In this document: positions 44,367-53,758 of the stretch, one piece after another
Position numbering within the stretch: position 1 is the stretch's first letter
Layout: each line of letters starts with the position of its first letter
Assembly (NCBI GenBank): GCA_900543695.1
Contig: UQSG01000001.1
Span: forward strand, 62,001-126,000
Length of the DNA: 64,000 bases
DNA from: an uncultured Clostridium sp.
Lineage (GTDB): Bacteria > Bacillota > Clostridia > UBA1212 > UBA1255
Reading direction: 5' to 3'
The notes under the pieces: model-generated
What the model was told of the DNA's origin: nothing
Seen by the model: only the letters and a program-made list of their open reading frames with translations
Database searches by the model: none
Made by a program: the position numbers and the translations under genes

Positions 44367-44395
44367 TTGACAAGACGCTTCGGAACCGATAAGAT
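44367..44395 (+). promoter_or_regulatory. Promoter of the DeoR-family gene
   Basis: TTGACA, 17 nt, TAAGAT, about 50 nt before the ATG at 44446. Confidence 0.6.
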
Positions 44396-44445
44396 AATTA
44401 AGCTGCGTTTTATGCAGAGGGAAAGAAGGAGGGGCCGAAAATCGT

Positions 44446-45234
44446 ATGGGCAAGGTTCAGGAACATGAGAGACAGCTTCTTGACAGGCTGAAAGCCGTCG
44501 GACGCTTGAGCCTTACAGATGCCGTCAATCTATTAAAGGTTTCCGAATCCACCGTTCGCCGTCTTTTTATCCGGTTGGAAAAGGACGGACATGTCATACG
44601 AAATTATGGCGGCGTTCAATATTTTTCCGAACCGAATATGAACTATTCCTTCGAACAATTGGAAGGCCGGAACGTGGCGCAAAAGCAGGCAATTGCGGCA
44701 TACGCAGTTTTGCTTGTAGAAAACAACGATACGATTTATATTGATTCAGGAACAACGTTATCCCATTTCAGCGCTCTGCTCAACGCCCGGATTGAAACTG
44801 ACGCCCTTCAAAACGTGACCATTTTCACAAACTCACTGATGAATTTAAATACTCTGCAAAAGCAGGCGCGCCTGCATCTGATTGGTGGAGAGTATCGCCA
44901 AAACCGGAAAGATTTCTGCGGCTATCTGACAGAGGAAACCTTAAAATCCCTGCGCTTTACAAAATGCTTTCTGGGGAGCGATGGTTATCGTCCTAGCTTT
45001 GGTTTTACAACAACGGATTTTCATACGGCTCGGCTCAATGAAATCGTGCTGAAAAATTCACAGCAGTCTTTTGTATTAATGGATTCGAGTAAATTTGATA
45101 CCTCCGCGCTGGTCAGCTATACGCGCGTCCACACGGTCGGACTTTTAATTACGGACCAGAAGCTCCCGGATCAGATACAGGATTCCCTGGCTTTGCAGGG
45201 AACCGCCGTGCATATATGCGATGCTCCGCAATAG
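44446..45234 (+). CDS. DeoR/GlpR-family transcriptional regulator
   Basis: A 262-residue DeoR-type regulator. The N-terminal helix-turn-helix (about 5-58, LSLTDAVNLLKVSESTVRRLFIRLE, then HVIRNYGGVQ) precedes the sugar-phosphate-sensing domain with IYIDSGTTLSHF and FTNSL, and later FLGSDGYRPSFGFTT. These proteins usually repress sugar catabolism genes until a phosphorylated sugar binds. The neighbour upstream is the Gfo/Idh/MocA gene, its probable target. It is convergent with the cyclophilin gene of the export operon. Confidence 0.93.
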   Translation: MGKVQEHERQLLDRLKAVGRLSLTDAVNLLKVSESTVRRLFIRLEKDGHVIRNYGGVQYFSEPNMNYSFEQLEGRNVAQKQAIAAYAVLLVENNDTIYIDSGTTLSHFSALLNARIETDALQNVTIFTNSLMNLNTLQKQARLHLIGGEYRQNRKDFCGYLTEETLKSLRFTKCFLGSDGYRPSFGFTTTDFHTARLNEIVLKNSQQSFVLMDSSKFDTSALVSYTRVHTVGLLITDQKLPDQIQDSLALQGTAVHICDAPQ

Positions 45235-45268
45235 CGTTTCTTTAGAAAGACTGTCAATACAGCATTTT

Positions 45269-45952
45269 TCAGTCGACGTTCAATCCCGGATACGTTCTTC
45301 TTTCCTGCGTGATCGGTTTCTCATACGTCACGCCCTTAAGGTCCACGGTCGTCGTAAGCGTTCGGAGACTATATACCGGCGCGTAATCTGGTAAATTTTT
45401 AATATTGCTGATCTGCTCCAGTAATTCCAGTCCCGAAACCACCTCGCCGATCGCCGCATATTTACCATCAAAGCTCTTCCCTGCTTCCTCGGAAAGAATG
45501 ATAAAGAAATCACCCGAAGCCGAATCGTAATCGTCGGCTACAAAACGATCCAGGCCGACGGTGCCGGGTTTAAATTCGATATCATTTCCTTCAAAACCGT
45601 TTTCCTTGAATTCGCCTTTGATTTCTGTGTGGATCTGCTTGCTCATCCAAGGATCTCCAAACTGTACAATATTTCCCGGATCCACCTTGCTGACGGAGAA
45701 GCCGTCGTACGTTTTGTTCATGATAAAATCAATAAAATACGCCACAGAATTAGGCGCTTTATCCGGATACAGCTCAATCTGAAAGGAGCCGCTGATCGGT
45801 TCGCCATTTTCCCCGTTATTCTCATTTTCCGGATCGATGGTTACGGTTACAAGCGGATTTTTATTGCTGTGATCGACGCAGCCTGTGAAATACACTGACA
45901 AAAACAGAGCCAGGCAAAGCAAAATTGCTTTCTGCATGCTACTTTTTACCAT
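45269..45952 (-). CDS. Cyclophilin-type peptidyl-prolyl isomerase, lipoprotein
   Basis: A 227-residue predicted lipoprotein: signal peptide ending in YFTGC, a short Asn/Glu-rich linker and a cyclophilin domain (about 45-215). Recognisable are IELYPDKAPNSVAYFIDF, YDGFSVSKVDPGNIVQFGDP, FFIILSE and KYAAIGEVVSGLELLEQI. It would speed proline isomerisation in exported proteins outside the membrane. Some catalytic-core residues (the FHRV.P pattern) are replaced, so activity is uncertain. The start ATG has GGAGG 9 nt upstream and overlaps the ATPase gene by 14 nt, so it is the last gene of the export operon. Confidence 0.88.
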   Translation of the reverse strand: MVKSSMQKAILLCLALFLSVYFTGCVDHSNKNPLVTVTIDPENENNGENGEPISGSFQIELYPDKAPNSVAYFIDFIMNKTYDGFSVSKVDPGNIVQFGDPWMSKQIHTEIKGEFKENGFEGNDIEFKPGTVGLDRFVADDYDSASGDFFIILSEEAGKSFDGKYAAIGEVVSGLELLEQISNIKNLPDYAPVYSLRTLTTTVDLKGVTYEKPITQERRTYPGLNVD

Positions 45953-46862
45953 GTTTCCGAGCCTCCTCTTCCTCTGGTCTGCTCAGGATCAGCTGATCTC
46001 CTTCGATCAAAATCCGAACCTTGCTTTTTTCCTTCAATCCTACTGCCGCAAGATAATTTTCCGGTAAGAAAAGGCGCTTTCTGCCATCTATAAAACCGTA
46101 CTCGACATGCGAGCCCTGATCGTGGCCGGCGGTAGCGTTCATGATTTCATCGCTTTCCATATCAATTTCCTCGCGGCGGATAAATTCGGTGCCGATTCTG
46201 CCGTCGCTGATCGTCACCACGCGCGGCACCATGTGGGAAAGCTGGCGGTCATGCGTTACAATGATTGTCGTAATCCCAAACTCTGCATTTACCGTGTGGA
46301 ACAGGTTCATGATCTGCGCCGTCGTTTTCGTATCTACCGCACCGGTCGGCTCATCAGCAAGCAGTATTTCCGGAGAATTGGCAAGCGCGATTGCAATTGC
46401 GACACGCTGCTGCTCTCCGCCGGAGAGCTCGTGCATTTTATTTTTCTTCCGATGGGCCAGCCCGACCGTCTCCAGCAGCATATTTGCGCGATTGACATCC
46501 AGCTTCCCCGCCATCTGCATCACGAGCTTCACGTTGTCAAGAGCGTTCAAATACGGGATCATGTTCCGCGCCGTATTCTGCCATACGAAGCCGATGGTCT
46601 CCCGCATATAATGCATCATTTCCTTATCGCTCAATTTCAGGAGATCCGTGCCGTTCACATGAATTTTTCCGGCAGTCGGCCTGTCAAGGCCGCCGATAAT
46701 ATTCATCAGCGTAGATTTTCCGCTTCCGCTGTTTCCGATAATCGCAAGCATTTCGCCCTTCTCGACGGCAAGGTCGAGCCCCTGCAGCGCCATTACCTCA
46801 ATATCTCCAATTTTGTACAATTTTACAAGATTCTCACAAAAAATCATCGGTTCATTTGACAT
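45939..46862 (-). CDS. ABC transporter ATP-binding protein with a C-terminal AbrB-like extension
   Basis: A 307-residue MacB/LolD-type ATPase. Walker A IGNSGSGKST, signature LSGGEQQRVAIAIAL, Walker B ILLADEPTGAVD and the switch VTHDRQ are intact. After the usual end near residue 230, residues about 255-296 (RKRLFLPENYLAAVGLKEK, VRILIEGDQLILSRPE) look like a swapped-hairpin AbrB/SpoVT fold, with the LP-X-Y-hydrophobic-GL pattern. Such tails may dimerise or sense state. It overlaps the preceding ATPase gene by 11 nt and the following cyclophilin by 14 nt. Confidence 0.9.
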   Translation of the reverse strand: MSNEPMIFCENLVKLYKIGDIEVMALQGLDLAVEKGEMLAIIGNSGSGKSTLMNIIGGLDRPTAGKIHVNGTDLLKLSDKEMMHYMRETIGFVWQNTARNMIPYLNALDNVKLVMQMAGKLDVNRANMLLETVGLAHRKKNKMHELSGGEQQRVAIAIALANSPEILLADEPTGAVDTKTTAQIMNLFHTVNAEFGITTIIVTHDRQLSHMVPRVVTISDGRIGTEFIRREEIDMESDEIMNATAGHDQGSHVEYGFIDGRKRLFLPENYLAAVGLKEKSKVRILIEGDQLILSRPEEEEARKHGKK

Positions 46863-47544
46863 CTATGATCACCCCGTCTTCCATTGTATAAATCAGATCC
46901 GCCGCGCCCATGATGTTGACGTCATGCGTCGTCATGACGATGGTAAGGCCGTTCGTATCAACAAGACTGCGGAACATGTCGATGACGCGAAACGAGGTTT
47001 TCGTATCCAGCTCCGAGGTCGGCTCGTCGGCCAGCAGCAAAATCGGTTCGTGCGCAAGCGCCCGCCCGATTGCAACGCGCGCCTGCTCGCCGCCGGACAT
47101 TTCTGCCGGCATATGATTTTTCCGCTCTCTGATGCCCATCTGTTCCAGCCAGTCAACGGCCTGTCTGCGCCGCTTTCCCGGCTTGATTCCGGCAACGGAA
47201 AGCGCAAACTCTACATTTTCAAGCGCCGTCATCTGTGCGATCAGCGCCGTATTCTGAAAAATGATTCCGATTTTCTTTCTGCGGAGCGCATCACGTTCGG
47301 CGCTTTTCATATGCGTTATTTCCTGATCTTCAAAGAAAATTTTTCCTGAAGTAGGCAGATCGATTGCCGCGAGCATGTTCAGAAGCGTCGTTTTCCCGGA
47401 GCCGGATCGTCCGCACAGAATATTAAACGTTCCCCTGCGGATTTCCAGCGATACGCCGCGTACCGCATGAATGGTCTCCGTCTGCCTTTTAAAATCTCTT
47501 ACAACATCCTCCAGGCGCAAAATAGCTTCCGGCATTTTTCTCAC
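46852..47544 (-). CDS. ABC transporter ATP-binding protein (MacB/LolD type)
   Basis: A 230-residue ATPase of the lipoprotein/macrolide-export class: Walker A CGRSGSGKTT, signature MSGGEQARVAIGRAL, Walker B LLLADEPTSELD and MTTHDVN. Compact length is usual. It overlaps the permease gene by 4 nt (ATGA type) and the second ATPase gene by 11 nt. With one permease gene and two ATPase genes, the transporter may use an ATPase heterodimer. Confidence 0.93.
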   Translation of the reverse strand: MRKMPEAILRLEDVVRDFKRQTETIHAVRGVSLEIRRGTFNILCGRSGSGKTTLLNMLAAIDLPTSGKIFFEDQEITHMKSAERDALRRKKIGIIFQNTALIAQMTALENVEFALSVAGIKPGKRRRQAVDWLEQMGIRERKNHMPAEMSGGEQARVAIGRALAHEPILLLADEPTSELDTKTSFRVIDMFRSLVDTNGLTIVMTTHDVNIMGAADLIYTMEDGVIIDVK

Positions 47545-50405
47545 TCCTCCCCGATCTTTACGGCTTCGTTGATCTTCAGGCGATTGATGTACTCGGAAAG
47601 AACGGCAATGCCGCTGAGGATCATGATGGCTACGATCACATAGACTTTGATATTATCTGTATTGTTATAGGTAAGAGAAAGCGGCAGCATCGTAGTAAAC
47701 GTCTTTTTCAGCACCGGAAGATACAGATAAGACGTCAGATACCCGATCAGGATCCCGATCACAACGGAGACGCCGGAGGTCATCAAATGCTCCCAGAGCA
47801 GCATCAAGGAAAGCTTGACCTTGCTGAGGCCCATGGCGCGCAGAACGCCGAACTGCAGACGCCGCTTCCGGACACTCAGCAGCCAGTAAAGCAGAAAGCC
47901 CATAAAGCTGATGATCATCGTCGCCACAAATCCCAGGGAAAACAGTCCGTTCAGCGCCATAATCAGAGAGTCGGATTTTTCCTCATTCAGGATCGTCTGC
48001 CGATCCGTAATTGCCGCGATGTTTTCCGTAAGGCCGGCATCCTCCCACTGCCGATAGATTTCGTCGCTGGAAGCTCCATCCGCTTTTTTGAACCACACGT
48101 CGTACGCTGCCGCATCGTCTACCGTGAGAAGGTAATTGAGATTCATTACCACCATGCAGTCCGTGACCTCCGCATATTGGTAATCCTCGTAAAAGGTCGG
48201 CCAGTAGTCAAAGATTCCAAGCACATAGCAGGACACGTCCGGCAAAAGCGTCTGATCGTCAAGCCGGGTATTCAGAAAGCTGATTTCAAGGGAATTTCCT
48301 ACGTTCAGATCGCACAGCTCCGCCAGCTCTCTGGAAACCAGAATTCCGGTCGGATAATCCTGCATGAGGTTGATATAATAATACCAGTGAATATCCGTAT
48401 TAAAAAGCGACGGACGGATCCAGGACACCTGAGAAAACTCATACGGTTCGATCGCCATCAGGCGGACGTTCCTCTGCCATTCCGTGCGCAGCGCTTTTCT
48501 CGCAAAAGCGCCGGTGATATTGGAAACCCTTGTCATCGCTTCGATCCCGTCCGCTTCCAGGAACGGATCCGTGGAAAACGTACGGTACTGGGCCGGCATG
48601 TCTGCCAGCGTACCCGTGACGGTGCTTCCGTCTGATGCCGTATAGGTCACCACGGAATCCAGCTCCCAGTCCGGCGATACTACAATATCTGCTCCGCTCT
48701 TATATTTTGCGATATCCTCGGCATTTGTATTGATCGTGCCGGCCGTATTCGAGCTATAAATTCCGATTGCCATGGTAAGAATCAAAAACATGATCAGGAA
48801 ACGGTTTTCGTTGCCGTTTCTGGAAACCTGAATAAACGTTGCGTAGACCGTAGGCGGAAGGCGCTTTTTGGTAAAATGATAAATCAGCTTCAATAAATAC
48901 GGATATAGACGGAGAAACAGCATTCCGCATGCGAAAATGAAAACAGTGGAGATAAAATAGACGGTCATATCGGAGCTGCCGTCCGGCGTAATCAAATCCG
49001 TCATCTGGTAAATATAAAGCAGATAAATGGAAAGTCCAAGCAGTATGATATCCAGAAACGCTTTTTCCCATACAGGACGCTTGTTTTTTCTCGCCTTCTT
49101 CTGCTTGTGCTGAACAATCGTCGTTTTGGTTGCCTGATATGCCGGGATCAATACCATAACCATAAATACGGCGCTTGCAATCAGCGCATACAGATAGGAT
49201 TCCGGCAGGAGGCGCAGATCCAGCCCCGTTCGGTTTACAAATTCAAGAAAACCATTTGCCGATCCGATCAGCTGCGACAGAATCAGCCCCAGAGGCGGCC
49301 CGGCAATCAGGGAAAAGATCGATATGACGCCGCATTCCAAAAAATAACGGTAGAAAATCTGCTTTGGATAGGCGCCTCTGCATTTCAGAGAAGAAATCTC
49401 GTTTTTGTCATCCTCTATGATCATTTTTGCAACCATATACGTATAGAAAAGAAGCATGACGAGCACTGGCGCGTTCAGAATCCACATCGTCAGCTCCAGA
49501 GTCTCACTTTTGTCGATATATTGCAGCAGCGTCCCGTTGATCGGCACAGAAAAATTCCAGGTGCCCTCATATAAAGTTGAAAAATAGGATTCAAGATTTT
49601 CATTGATCGTCAGATATGGTCCCAGCTCATCCTTTTTCAGTCCATACAGATTGACATTATAGCACCAGGACGCGGACGTAAGATAGCGCGCATTCTCAGA
49701 ATCAAAAAAATAATCCTGAAACGCCGTTTCAGATGTGAGCAATACGGAACGCATTCCGGAATCAATATCAGTCTTGCGCCAGTAATTGACGTCATCATAA
49801 TTGGGCTCATATACACCCACAACTTTAAACTGAAGATATTCTCCCCCCTCTTCCGGCTGCCGGCCCTGACTCATGGGATAAACGGTGCCCAGTTTAAAAA
49901 AATTAGCATTATATTCAGATGCAGAAACGACAACTTCGATAACGCCGTCTTGCACAGAAACACCAGGCAGTTCTCCAGTCAGCAGCTTTACATGATCTTC
50001 AAAGCCGGTCAAATACTGCAGACTGTACGCGTAATTTTGATTTATGCTTGCATCGGCGCTGATAAGATTGGAAATCGTCGCGCGCTGAAAAGAATCGTTC
50101 AGCTCAATATTGTTTTCACGGAACTCCCGCTCGATGACGCGGTCTGTTTCTTCAATCACAGAAAGAACGCCGCTGGGCGCGTATTCTCCGCGGAAATAAA
50201 GCTCCGTGTACATTTCACCCGGCGAAACGTAGCCGTCTTCGCTGTTGGAAAATTCATCCAATTCTATCCGGAGCATCTTTCTAAGCGCTCCGTCGGTATA
50301 GATCGGAATTGCCGCAAGAATCGCCGTAATCAGCAGAGAGCCGAGAATCAGGCAGAAAAAGAGCCAAAAATTATTTGCAATTTTTCGAAATACGGATTTT
50401 ATCAT
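47541..50405 (-). CDS. FtsX-like ABC transporter permease, large
   Basis: A 954-residue membrane protein. One N-terminal helix (about 15-37), a large extracytoplasmic domain (about 40-305), a group of helices (about 310-520, with NEISSLKCRGAYPKQIFYRYFLECG as the cytoplasmic FtsX motif), a second external domain (about 560-800) and three final helices with the second FtsX motif RKRRLQFGVLRAMGLSKVKL. Two FtsX halves fused in one chain fit a single-permease mechanotransmission exporter. It follows the MacA-like gene by 13 nt. Substrate may be a peptide, lipoprotein or drug. Confidence 0.9.
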   Translation of the reverse strand: MIKSVFRKIANNFWLFFCLILGSLLITAILAAIPIYTDGALRKMLRIELDEFSNSEDGYVSPGEMYTELYFRGEYAPSGVLSVIEETDRVIEREFRENNIELNDSFQRATISNLISADASINQNYAYSLQYLTGFEDHVKLLTGELPGVSVQDGVIEVVVSASEYNANFFKLGTVYPMSQGRQPEEGGEYLQFKVVGVYEPNYDDVNYWRKTDIDSGMRSVLLTSETAFQDYFFDSENARYLTSASWCYNVNLYGLKKDELGPYLTINENLESYFSTLYEGTWNFSVPINGTLLQYIDKSETLELTMWILNAPVLVMLLFYTYMVAKMIIEDDKNEISSLKCRGAYPKQIFYRYFLECGVISIFSLIAGPPLGLILSQLIGSANGFLEFVNRTGLDLRLLPESYLYALIASAVFMVMVLIPAYQATKTTIVQHKQKKARKNKRPVWEKAFLDIILLGLSIYLLYIYQMTDLITPDGSSDMTVYFISTVFIFACGMLFLRLYPYLLKLIYHFTKKRLPPTVYATFIQVSRNGNENRFLIMFLILTMAIGIYSSNTAGTINTNAEDIAKYKSGADIVVSPDWELDSVVTYTASDGSTVTGTLADMPAQYRTFSTDPFLEADGIEAMTRVSNITGAFARKALRTEWQRNVRLMAIEPYEFSQVSWIRPSLFNTDIHWYYYINLMQDYPTGILVSRELAELCDLNVGNSLEISFLNTRLDDQTLLPDVSCYVLGIFDYWPTFYEDYQYAEVTDCMVVMNLNYLLTVDDAAAYDVWFKKADGASSDEIYRQWEDAGLTENIAAITDRQTILNEEKSDSLIMALNGLFSLGFVATMIISFMGFLLYWLLSVRKRRLQFGVLRAMGLSKVKLSLMLLWEHLMTSGVSVVIGILIGYLTSYLYLPVLKKTFTTMLPLSLTYNNTDNIKVYVIVAIMILSGIAVLSEYINRLKINEAVKIGEE

Positions 50406-50418
50406 TTTCCCGGCCCCA

Positions 50419-51513
50419 TTACCCTTCTATGATCGTATCACCGACCTTCAGGCCGTCGAGGACCTGCGCTTGAGAAGACGTTCTGTATCCGATCTGAACC
50501 GGAACCTCTTTCTTCAGGTTTGTACTGCTGTCGAGCATATATACGAACTGATTGCCGTTAAACTCATACAACGCCGACGTAGGGATCACCAGACAGTCCT
50601 CAATTTCGAATTCTGTATAGTCGTATTTCACAGAGGAACCGAGCGTAACGCCTTCCGGCGGATTCTCCATCTTGCAGTAGTAAACGGCCTCCGATATGAA
50701 GTCCAGGCCTGTTTCTCTAATCACTGCGTCCGTTCCCACGATCGTTCCCGTAAACGATTCCGCTCCAGGAATTGCGGCGCCTTCGCCGTCTACCTGAGTA
50801 AGCGTAAGCGTTTCTCCCACGCGGAATTGCTGAGGCGTATATTCTTCATGGGACAAGTATTTATCAAATACAACATATGTATATTTCGGATCCTCGGAAT
50901 CGATGGCAATCATCGTTTCGCCGGCAACAATTTCCTTCGGCTCCGCAGCAGCCGTATAGGAAGTATTGATGTAGACAACCTTTCCTGATACCGAGGCATA
51001 CAGCATTGTATTTTCATAGGCAAGCTTCAGCGCTTCGTATCGCTTCTGAGCGCTTTCAAGCTCCAGCTGGGCAACCCGGTATTCAGAGGCGGAAAGGCTG
51101 CCATTCTGATATGCGTTTTCCTGTGTTTCAAACGTCATTTTTTCCTTTTCATAATCAATTTCCGCCTGCAGATATTCAATTTCCAGATCGGAATTGTCGA
51201 GCTCCATCAACAGATCTCCCGCCGAAACGGTCTGACCAAGCGTCACATGGATCGCCTTGAGCGTTCCTCCTCCCGATGGGAACGAATGATTTGTGTAATA
51301 AATAGAGGTAACCTTTCCAACGCCGGTGACCGTACTCCTGAGCGTATCCTCTTTCACACGGTAAAAGGAATATTCGATCGGCTGGGGCGTTTTCAATGCC
51401 GGAACCGACGGTTCTTCCTCCGCAGGAAAAAGGGAGCAGCCGGACAGCAGGGACGCCGCCTGCACCGTTGCCGCAATCAGCGCGAGAATTTTAATTTTTG
51501 TTTTTTTCAGCAT
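50419..51513 (-). CDS. MacA/HlyD-like periplasmic adaptor, lipoprotein
   Basis: A 364-residue adaptor with a lipoprotein signal peptide (lipobox LLSGC). Then come a beta-barrel strand, half a lipoyl domain (GGTLKAIHVTLGQTVSAGDLLMELD), a short helical hairpin (about 115-165), the second lipoyl half (MLYASVSGKVVYIN) and C-terminal beta domains (VIPTSALYEF, ...AQVLDGLKVGDTII). In Gram-positives such proteins gather exported substrate at the outer face of a MacB-type permease. It lies 22 nt after the flavin-reductase-like gene and precedes the permease. Confidence 0.9.
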   Translation of the reverse strand: MLKKTKIKILALIAATVQAASLLSGCSLFPAEEEPSVPALKTPQPIEYSFYRVKEDTLRSTVTGVGKVTSIYYTNHSFPSGGGTLKAIHVTLGQTVSAGDLLMELDNSDLEIEYLQAEIDYEKEKMTFETQENAYQNGSLSASEYRVAQLELESAQKRYEALKLAYENTMLYASVSGKVVYINTSYTAAAEPKEIVAGETMIAIDSEDPKYTYVVFDKYLSHEEYTPQQFRVGETLTLTQVDGEGAAIPGAESFTGTIVGTDAVIRETGLDFISEAVYYCKMENPPEGVTLGSSVKYDYTEFEIEDCLVIPTSALYEFNGNQFVYMLDSSTNLKKEVPVQIGYRTSSQAQVLDGLKVGDTIIEG

Positions 51514-51535
51514 GGGTTACCTCCGTAATATGATT

Positions 51536-52144
51536 TCAGTTTTTCCTCATTCTTCTATTCAGAGCGTCTTGACCTGCTACGGAATACCCGTAAAATCCCA
51601 GAAAATCTCCCAGCGCATAATATTCGCCATGACTGTATGCGACAAGGTTTGCTTTTCTCAGATCAATTGCGCCAGTTTCGTCAAAAAGAGTTTTGGCCAC
51701 AACGACATTTTCGATTTCCGCCAGGAACAGATCGTGTGATCCCAGCTCCAGCACCTCTTTCACGCGGCATTCCAGAGATGCGGGTGATTCCGCGATCAGC
51801 GGCACGCCTGTCTTCTCCCCCGGGAGCTTCGTCAGGTGCAGCTCGGAAAATTTATCGATTTCTCTGCCTGATTTCACTCCACAGTAATCCGTAGCCCGAA
51901 CCAGCTCTTCGGACACGAGATTCACGGCAAATACGCCGTCGTTTTTTATAATATCATGTGAATAGCGCTCTTTCCTCACGGAAACGGAAAGCATGGGAGG
52001 CTCCGAGTTCACTGTGCCTGCCCAGGCAAGCGTTATAATGTTGGACCGTTCCATCGTCCCGCAGGTCACCATGACGACCGGCACGGGATTCAGAAAAGCA
52101 GACGGTTTGATCTGAATCTTCGATTCAATACCATTCTTGTTCAT
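51536..52144 (-). CDS. Flavin reductase-like FMN-binding protein
   Basis: A 202-residue protein of the flavin reductase/FMN-binding split-barrel family (DIM6/NTAB type). Seen are PVPVVMVTCGTMERSNIITLAW, PPMLSVSVRKERYSHDII and FAVNLVSEELVRATDYCGVKSGREIDKF, all typical. It could bind FMN and reduce flavin or metal compounds, or act in flavin transfer. GGAG lies 7 nt before the ATG at 52144; an upstream ATG at 52159 lacks a site. It is first in the unit that continues with the MacA-like adaptor 22 nt on. Confidence 0.9.
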   Translation of the reverse strand: MNKNGIESKIQIKPSAFLNPVPVVMVTCGTMERSNIITLAWAGTVNSEPPMLSVSVRKERYSHDIIKNDGVFAVNLVSEELVRATDYCGVKSGREIDKFSELHLTKLPGEKTGVPLIAESPASLECRVKEVLELGSHDLFLAEIENVVVAKTLFDETGAIDLRKANLVAYSHGEYYALGDFLGFYGYSVAGQDALNRRMRKN

Positions 52145-52175
52145 ATATTCACACTCCAACTGATTGTTCGCCTAT

Positions 52176-52204
52176 ATCGTACAATATGAATATAAATGTT
52201 TCAA
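52176..52204 (-). promoter_or_regulatory. Candidate promoter of the export operon
   Basis: Minus strand TTGAAA, 17 nt, TACGAT, about 35 nt before the flavin-reductase-like ATG. Confidence 0.4.
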
Positions 52205-52513
52205 TTATGATTATATGAATATTTATGAACAAAGCGCTTAAAATATTTGCTAAAAAAAAGAAAACGGCAGCGCGGAATGCCAAAATTAAAAGCCTCATAT
52301 CTTGCGTTTTTTTAAAAAAAGAATTTTAAAGCAGCGTTCGTCCGCTGCGTTCTCTGCGAAAGGAAGCTCGTGCTTTGATCGGATTGACAAATGATAAAAA
52401 AATGTGTAAAACATTGACAATACAGGAAATCTACCGCAACCCCATAAGCTGGAATGCGATCTTTTTCAGCTGTTTCAATTACGAAAATACATCGAGCAAA
52501 CGGAGGCGTTTCA
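52205..52513. other. Divergent intergenic region, about 300 nt, AT-rich
   Basis: It separates the export operon from the GNAT gene. It holds the GNAT promoter (52384-52412), a second TTGACA at 52414 without a matching -10, and a short hairpin GCAGCG-TTCGTC-CGCTGC near 52332. No gene is supported. Confidence 0.5.
52384..52412 (+). promoter_or_regulatory. Promoter of the GNAT acetyltransferase gene
   Basis: TTGACA, 17 nt, TAAAAC, about 100 nt upstream of the ATG. Confidence 0.5.
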
Positions 52514-53635
52514 ATGACAGCACAATACCGCCGCGCGTCGGCAGATGAATACGAGGATCTGATTGACTTTGCAAATTTTGTTTTCCAAATAAATTTTGCT
52601 GAACTTTTGCCAAAGCTCTACAGAGGCCATCCTGAGCTGGCGCAGTACCATTATCTCGCGCTGGAGGAAGGCAAAATCAAAGGACTGGTCGCCTCCATCC
52701 CGCTGGACTTTTCGATAGATGGAGAAACGGTCAGAGCCTTCGGCATCGGCACAGTGTCCGTTCACCCCGAGGCGCGCGGCAAAGGGTACATGAAAGAGCT
52801 GATGAACCGTGCCATTGCCGACGCAAAGGCGGATGGCGCCGATCTGATGTGCCTGGGCGGTCAGAGACAGCGGTATGAATATTTTGGTTTTTCCAAAGCC
52901 TGCGTTCAGCGAAATTACACGCTCACTCCGAATAACCGCCGCCATTGGGAACGGATCAGCACCAAAGGAATTGACTTTCTCCCCTTGTCGGAAAGCTGCG
53001 AGTACGCAGAAAGCTGCTGGCAGCTGCATCAAATGCTGCCTATTCATGCAAAACGAAACATTGAGAATTTTGCAGAGATCTGCCGCAGCTGGTCCTGTGA
53101 AGCCTGGGTAATCCGCAAAAGCAGGCAATTTCTGGGCTACTGTATCCTCAACGCAGACTGTACTGCCGCCGCAGAGCTGCTGCTTAGCGACTGGCAGGAG
53201 GTACTCCCCGTTCTTTTTGCCCTGTCCGAAAAAGCCGGAAAAGACCTGAGCGTAACTCCCTTCAGCTGGCAGAAAGAGCTGAATCGCGCTCTCAGCCTGG
53301 TAAGCGAGGGAGGCGCTGTCAGCGACGGCGAAATGGTTCGGTTCCTCAACTTTCCGCGAATGCTGAAGCTGCTTCTGCAGCGCAAGGCAAGGCAATCGGG
53401 CCTGTCTGACGGCTCCCTGGTTCTGGAAATCCCCGGCGAGGGAAAATACCTGGCTGCTGCTGAAAACGGCGTCGTTTCAATAGAAGAGACGACGAAGCCG
53501 GCTGACTGGTCTCTGAGCGCAGTAGAGATGCAGAATCGTATTATTTCGGTTTCGAACCTCTGGCAGTATGACTCCCTGCTGGAAAACAGCTGGTTTCCCC
53601 TTCCGTTCGAATTGCCGAATCACGATATGGTGTAA
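52514..53635 (+). CDS. Eis-like GNAT N-acetyltransferase
   Basis: A 373-residue protein with the Eis layout: an N-terminal GNAT domain (about 1-130; acetyl-CoA loop VSVHPEARGKGYMKELMNRA), a second GNAT-like middle part (about 150-290) and a C-terminal sterol-carrier-like domain (about 295-373). Eis-type enzymes acetylate aminoglycosides or protein lysines, but substrates vary; the C-terminal carboxylate needed in Eis is not visible with certainty. I chose the ATG at 52514 because GGAGG is 7 nt upstream. Single gene, convergent with the hydrogenase operon. Confidence 0.88.
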   Translation: MTAQYRRASADEYEDLIDFANFVFQINFAELLPKLYRGHPELAQYHYLALEEGKIKGLVASIPLDFSIDGETVRAFGIGTVSVHPEARGKGYMKELMNRAIADAKADGADLMCLGGQRQRYEYFGFSKACVQRNYTLTPNNRRHWERISTKGIDFLPLSESCEYAESCWQLHQMLPIHAKRNIENFAEICRSWSCEAWVIRKSRQFLGYCILNADCTAAAELLLSDWQEVLPVLFALSEKAGKDLSVTPFSWQKELNRALSLVSEGGAVSDGEMVRFLNFPRMLKLLLQRKARQSGLSDGSLVLEIPGEGKYLAAAENGVVSIEETTKPADWSLSAVEMQNRIISVSNLWQYDSLLENSWFPLPFELPNHDMV

Positions 53636-53692
53636 GGCGCTCAGGTGCCTTCCCGTTCCTTCTGAATGAAAAAATTTGCTTTTCCCTGCTGA

Positions 53693-53733
53693 GAGAAAAA
53701 AATATGGCGGCACAGCAAATGCCATGCCGCCAT
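53693..53733 (-). terminator. Rho-independent terminator of the hydrogenase operon
   Basis: ATGGCGGCA and TGCCGCCAT form a perfect 9-bp stem with a 12-nt loop; on the minus strand ATATTTTTTTC follows. It lies 26 nt after the hydA stop. Confidence 0.85.
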
Positions 53734-53758
53734 GCAGGATCATAAAATACGCCCTAAA

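Noticed and set aside
52332..52350. Hairpin GCAGCG-TTCGTC-CGCTGC as a terminator
   Set aside because: Six-bp stem without a T-tract on either side.
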